Below are positions 63,722-64,000 of a DNA stretch of 64,000 bases, one piece after another (the stretch's first letter is position 1; every line of letters begins with the position of its first letter). Source of the DNA: Candidatus Neomarinimicrobiota bacterium. Its GTDB lineage: Bacteria > Fidelibacterota > UBA2242 > B5-G15. The position numbers and the translations under genes were made by a program. The notes under the pieces are model-generated. The model searched no databases, was not told the origin of the DNA, and saw nothing but the letters and a program-made list of their open reading frames with translations. The stretch is taken from contig JACDNV010000006.1 in the NCBI GenBank assembly GCA_017656425.1, positions 1 to 64,000 of the forward strand, read 5' to 3'.

Positions 63722-64000
63722 TGCCGAACTGGGAATGGGAGGAAGTATTATTAAATTTATAGATCAGGGGCATGAGGTAATTGTAGTTGATATGACCAGT
63801 GGAGAGCCAACCCCCTGTGGCACCCCGAAAAAAGGAAGAAGGAGACAATGGAAGCTTCAAAGATTCTCGGTCTAAAACGGAGAATCAATCTTGGACTTGA
63901 GAACAGGTATCTTATAGACTCTAAAGAAACCAGAATAAAAGTTGCCGAACAAATAAGAATTTTCAAACCGGATATATTATTTTGCCCTTACTATCAGGAC
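63681..64000 (+). pseudogene. PIG-L/BshB1-like deacetylase, frameshifted and cut by the window end
   Basis: From the ATG at 63681 the frame reads MKSRIMIISPHPDDAELGMG and TSGEPTPCGTPK. This is the N-terminus of a LmbE/PIG-L zinc deacetylase of the bacillithiol BshB1 kind, with zinc motif HPDD. After about 48 codons the frame is lost. One missing base near 63827 restores EKRKKETMEASKILGLKRRI and RIFKPDILFCPYYQD, running past the window end. It could be an assembly error. It overlaps the GT2 gene by 41 bases. Confidence 0.75.

Overview
The window comes from an AT-rich bacterial chromosome. Two secreted proteins end in the NYPNPFN-type C-terminal sorting domain of the type IX (Por) secretion system. 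There are also a carboxypeptidase-regulatory TonB-dependent receptor, lipoproteins and SurA-like parvulins, so the host is a Gram-negative member of the FCB group (Ignavibacteria / Calditrichaeota / KSB1 / Marinimicrobia-like). That placement is inference; no rRNA or ribosomal protein gene is present.

Layout. 0-5.2 kb: two small hypothetical genes, an overlapping purE(class II)-purC pair, and a GT39-GT2 pair for lipid-linked sugar transfer. 5.2-6.1 kb is decayed sequence with a hairpin. 6.1-35.3 kb is a large beta-mannan / beta-glucan utilisation locus. It holds a CE1 esterase, a GH3 beta-glucosidase, a GH130 4-O-beta-mannosyl-glucose phosphorylase, a cellobiose 2-epimerase, two GH5-type enzymes read outward from a shared promoter region, a secreted RraA-like protein, a two-domain parvulin lipoprotein, a type IX-secreted GH5-CBM-LamG enzyme, a type IX-secreted beta-helix protein, a TonB-dependent receptor without a SusD partner, a LacI regulator, a lipoprotein AGE epimerase and a GH9 enzyme. 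Together these describe surface depolymerisation, TonB uptake, and cytosolic epimerisation plus phosphorolysis of mannobiose.

35.3-42.3 kb: tRNA-Asn, then an unusual restriction island read leftward (excisionase-like HTH, RadC, DrmD-like SNF2 helicase, and a nuclease-methylase-specificity fusion). A truncated inverted copy of the HTH gene lies at the far end. 42.4-48.0 kb: an AbiE toxin-antitoxin pair and a branched-chain amino acid ABC transporter (livH frameshifted, livM, livG, livF, no binding protein). This stretch is interrupted by a four-helix S23 gene and punctuated by ten GAGTT/AACTC arrays in strictly alternating orientation, which form the ends of nearly every gene. 48.2 kb: an IS481-type transposase remnant. 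48.7-54.2 kb: what looks like a cluster of integron gene cassettes (attC-like palindromes after most genes, no integrase in view). Its genes differ strongly in base composition and include a nuclease-like gene, a TIR/deoxyribosyltransferase-like gene and an Fe-S DNA-glycosylase-like gene. 54.7-57.6 kb: a BsaWI-like type II restriction system with two methyltransferases, preceded by a decayed HTH gene. 58-64 kb: housekeeping and envelope genes (methionine synthase/MTHFR fusion, PAP2 phosphatase, YjbQ, oxidoreductase, SGNH hydrolase, GT2, and a PIG-L deacetylase cut by the window end).

The most unusual material is the alternating repeat system in 42.4-47.3 kb, the four-gene restriction island with its inverted HTH remnant, and the integron-like cassette array.
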